From Candidatus Hydrogenedentota bacterium (GTDB lineage Bacteria; Hydrogenedentota; Hydrogenedentia; Hydrogenedentales; CAITNO01): a stretch of DNA of 25,437 nt. A model generated the notes under the pieces. That model saw only the letters and a list, made by a program, of their open reading frames with translations. It was not told the origin of the DNA and made no database searches. The position numbers and the translations under genes are program-made. Shown piece by piece: positions 23,708-25,437 of this stretch. The DNA lies in the NCBI GenBank assembly GCA_007124105.1, contig SLFT01000169.1, positions 1 to 25,437 of the forward strand. Direction: 5' to 3'. Every line of letters starts with the position of its first letter. Within the stretch, counting starts at the first letter, position 1.

Positions 23708-24820
23708 ATGTATAACAGCGACTGGCCCCCCTACATACCCGTTGCGAAGCGTCGCGCCCGCGCCCGAAGAGAAGTCGAGAAACTGCGCAAAAAAGGGCAG
23801 CGTATTTATCCCGTTGAAATCGAGGGGCGCGCCATTTCCCGCAGCTTTTGGGGTAAGGGCTGGTGCAGGCACCTCGAGTCTTTCATGGATTACGAAAACA
23901 GATTGCCCCGGGGACGCACTTACGCGCGTAACGGGTCCGTTTGCCATCTTGATATTCAGCCGATGCGCATAGAAGCAATGGTAAGCGGATCGAGCATGTA
24001 TACTGTCCATGTGGAAATTGATCCGTTGCCCGAGGCATTGTGGGCGAACATCAAGAAAGCGTGCGCCGGACAAATCGGCTCCATTCTTGAACTGCTCAAG
24101 GGAAATTTGACGGGCGATGTTATGAAGATTGTCGCCGACCGTGAAAGCGGCCTCTTTCCAAAACCCGATGAAATCAATCTGATGTGCAGCTGTCCAGACT
24201 GGGCTGTTATGTGCAAGCATGTTGCCGCTGTGCTGTATGGTGTGGGGAACAGGCTCGACACGCACCCGGAACTGTTGTTCCTGCTGCGCAATGTGGACGC
24301 TGAAGAATTGATCTCTATAAAGATGGAGCTGCCGGACAATGTCGCCGCGACGGATACCCTGGCCGCTGACCAGGTGAGCGCCATCTTTGACATAGATATG
24401 GAAGACACGTCCGATGACGCAAATGCCGTATTGCGAGAAGACGCCGTGCCGTTGGAAATATCGTCACAAAAGCGGAGTCGGAAGAAAAAGAAAGGCGCCG
24501 CAAAACACGCCGCGTCAACGAAACAGGTAAAGAACGCTAAACGCGGTCGCCCCGCCAGGGAACGTCAAAAGGCCGCCGCTACGCCGGCCTCGGGCAAGAA
24601 GAAGACCCGGAAAAAGAAGCCTGAACCGGAAATAACAGGGCAATGGGTAAAGGTGTTGCGTCTGGATCATGGAATGTCTGTTGCCGAGTTCGCGCAAGCG
24701 TTTAACTTGTCTAAACCGAGTATTTATCTCTGGGAATCAAAAGATGGAACGCTTACCCTCAAACGCCACACCAGAGAAAAACTCTTGAATGCCTGGCGCG
24801 CCTCAATAAACAAGGAATAA
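23708..24820 (+). CDS. SWIM zinc-finger protein with AT-hook-like linker and C-terminal HTH
   Basis: 370 residues. The N-terminal SWIM module has the metal motif C160-S-C162-P-D-W-A-V-M-C169-K-H171 (CxCx6CxH), preceded by the typical IYPVEIEGRAISRSFWGKGWC region. After an acidic segment (225-250) comes a long lysine/arginine-rich linker (253-305) containing KRGRPAR (278-284), an AT-hook-like minor-groove motif. The end (313-368) looks like a helix-turn-helix: VKVLRLDHGMSVAEFAQAF, then NLSKPSIYLWES. So one protein has up to three nucleic-acid-contacting elements. SWIM domains occur in or beside bacterial SNF2 ATPases, and here the genes are 10 bp apart with AAGGAG in the gap, so a complex of the two products is likely. 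The cellular task (recombination, repair, transcription, defence) is unknown. Confidence 0.88.
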   Translation: MYNSDWPPYIPVAKRRARARREVEKLRKKGQRIYPVEIEGRAISRSFWGKGWCRHLESFMDYENRLPRGRTYARNGSVCHLDIQPMRIEAMVSGSSMYTVHVEIDPLPEALWANIKKACAGQIGSILELLKGNLTGDVMKIVADRESGLFPKPDEINLMCSCPDWAVMCKHVAAVLYGVGNRLDTHPELLFLLRNVDAEELISIKMELPDNVAATDTLAADQVSAIFDIDMEDTSDDANAVLREDAVPLEISSQKRSRKKKKGAAKHAASTKQVKNAKRGRPARERQKAAATPASGKKKTRKKKPEPEITGQWVKVLRLDHGMSVAEFAQAFNLSKPSIYLWESKDGTLTLKRHTREKLLNAWRASINKE

Positions 24821-24868
24821 CTGTCCCTCGTGACGCATGGCGTCGTCATAAAAACAAGGAGAAAACCT

Positions 24869-25437
24869 ATGAATCGTCGCGAAATGTTGCTGACAGCCGC
24901 CGCGGGCGGTGTGGGCGCGGCCTTCGCCGGGCCCGTTGTTGCGCAAACAACGCCTGAAGCGGAAAACGAAACGGAAATCGCCTGGTCGCGAAAGGTGCCG
25001 GTGCGCTGGGAGACAGATGTGGCTGTGATTGGCGGCGGCATGGCGGGCGTGGGCGCGGCGGCTGCTGCGGCGCGTTCGGGCGCGCGGGTGTTGCTGGTGG
25101 AGCGCTTCGCCGTGAGCGGCGGTATGCTTACCGTCGGCGGCGTCGCCAATTTCTGTGGCGAAATGGAAGGCCAGGGCGAGGTGTTCGACGAGGTCGTCGC
25201 GGGTCTGCGGGCCTGGAACGCCATTGGCCATGAGCGCAAGTCCGTGTTTCACTACGAGACCCTGGCGACGGTGCTTCAGGAATTGTTGTTGAAACGGGGC
25301 GTGAAACTGTTGCTCCATACGCGCTTTGTTGATGTTCGCGAACAGGACGGGCGCATCCGCGAGATTATTGTTTGCGGCAAGAGCGGCCCCGAAGCGGTGC
25401 GCGCGAAACAGTTCATTGACTGTACCGGCGAGGCGGA
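24869..25437 (+). CDS. Exported FAD-dependent oxidoreductase (FAD_oxidored type), 3' end outside window
   Basis: 189 codons visible. ATG at 24869 follows AAGGAG. The N-terminus MNRREMLLTAAAGGVGAAFA with a likely cleavage after VVA-Q resembles a twin-arginine (Tat) leader, fitting a protein exported with bound FAD. Residues 50-78 form the Rossmann dinucleotide site: DVAVIGGGMAGVGAA (GxGxxG at 55-60) and the acidic end of beta-2, E78 in LLVER. SGGMLTVGG (83-91) follows, common in the FAD_oxidored group (PF12831), as does FIDCTGEA near the window end. The substrate is unknown. The gap to the SWIM gene is 48 bp with an RBS, so readthrough from the SNF2 operon is possible, but functional linkage is doubtful. 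Confidence 0.87.
   Translation, partial: MNRREMLLTAAAGGVGAAFAGPVVAQTTPEAENETEIAWSRKVPVRWETDVAVIGGGMAGVGAAAAAARSGARVLLVERFAVSGGMLTVGGVANFCGEMEGQGEVFDEVVAGLRAWNAIGHERKSVFHYETLATVLQELLLKRGVKLLLHTRFVDVREQDGRIREIIVCGKSGPEAVRAKQFIDCTGEA

Noticed and set aside
21016..24820. SNF2 pair as part of a DISARM-type or other known phage-defence system
   Set aside because: No methyltransferase, DUF1998, nuclease or other defence component sits beside it. The arrangement fits the wider SNF2-SWIM pairing better.

Overview
The window is bacterial chromosome, GC-rich by eye, with short intergenic gaps and both strands used. It holds about 15 full-length recognisable genes, two genes cut by the window ends, and two small genes that are easy to miss. 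I see no rRNA, tRNA, CRISPR array, insertion sequence or phage gene. The gene content suggests a Gram-negative-type bacterium from the PVC / Lentisphaerota / Hydrogenedentota neighbourhood. The clues are a modular exported protein with an FGE-sulfatase (SUMF1) domain plus dockerin and cohesin-like modules, an alginate-lyase-family enzyme, a PhoPQ-regulated-type serine hydrolase, and an RR-leader FAD_oxidored protein, alongside bacillithiol (BshA) and MEP-pathway (IspG) genes. This placement is inference; no phylogenetic marker here settles it.

Layout. 1-2.4 kb (minus): bshA (3' end outside the window) and, upstream of it, dinB (DNA polymerase IV). 2.5-4.1 kb (plus): a lone two-domain sugar-ABC ATPase (RbsA/MglA type) behind a good sigma70-like promoter, with no permease or binding protein beside it. 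4.25-8.1 kb (minus): a flavin-dependent oxidoreductase of the nitronate monooxygenase/FabK fold, a DegT/DnrJ/StrS aminotransferase, a 55-residue zinc-ribbon protein whose GTG start overlaps the aminotransferase stop, and an AlbA_2/COG2865 regulator with a slippage-prone tandem-repeat linker. 8.3-10.4 kb: ispG (plus) convergent with truA (minus).

10.4-20.8 kb is an envelope/exported-protein region. It holds a PqaA-like hydrolase, an alginate-lyase-family protein, a gene-poor stretch of about 780 bp with a promoter, a terminator-like hairpin and a 30-residue hydrophobic micro-ORF, a Ca2+-dependent PI-PLC-like exported protein, a GntP permease 10 bp downstream of the SUMF1/dockerin/cohesin-like protein, and an unrecognised polytopic membrane protein. 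21.0-24.8 kb (plus) is a tight two-gene operon: a SNF2-family ATPase followed by a SWIM zinc-finger protein carrying a lysine-rich AT-hook-like linker and a C-terminal HTH. The window ends inside an exported FAD-dependent oxidoreductase gene.

The least ordinary items are the cohesin-like/dockerin/SUMF1 fusion and its coupling to GntP, the SNF2 + SWIM/AT-hook/HTH pair, the overlapping zinc-ribbon microprotein, and the 13.1-13.9 kb gap with its micro-ORF and possible small RNA. I did not find a clearly undescribed multi-gene system. The SNF2-SWIM pair and the modular SUMF1 protein are the best places to look.
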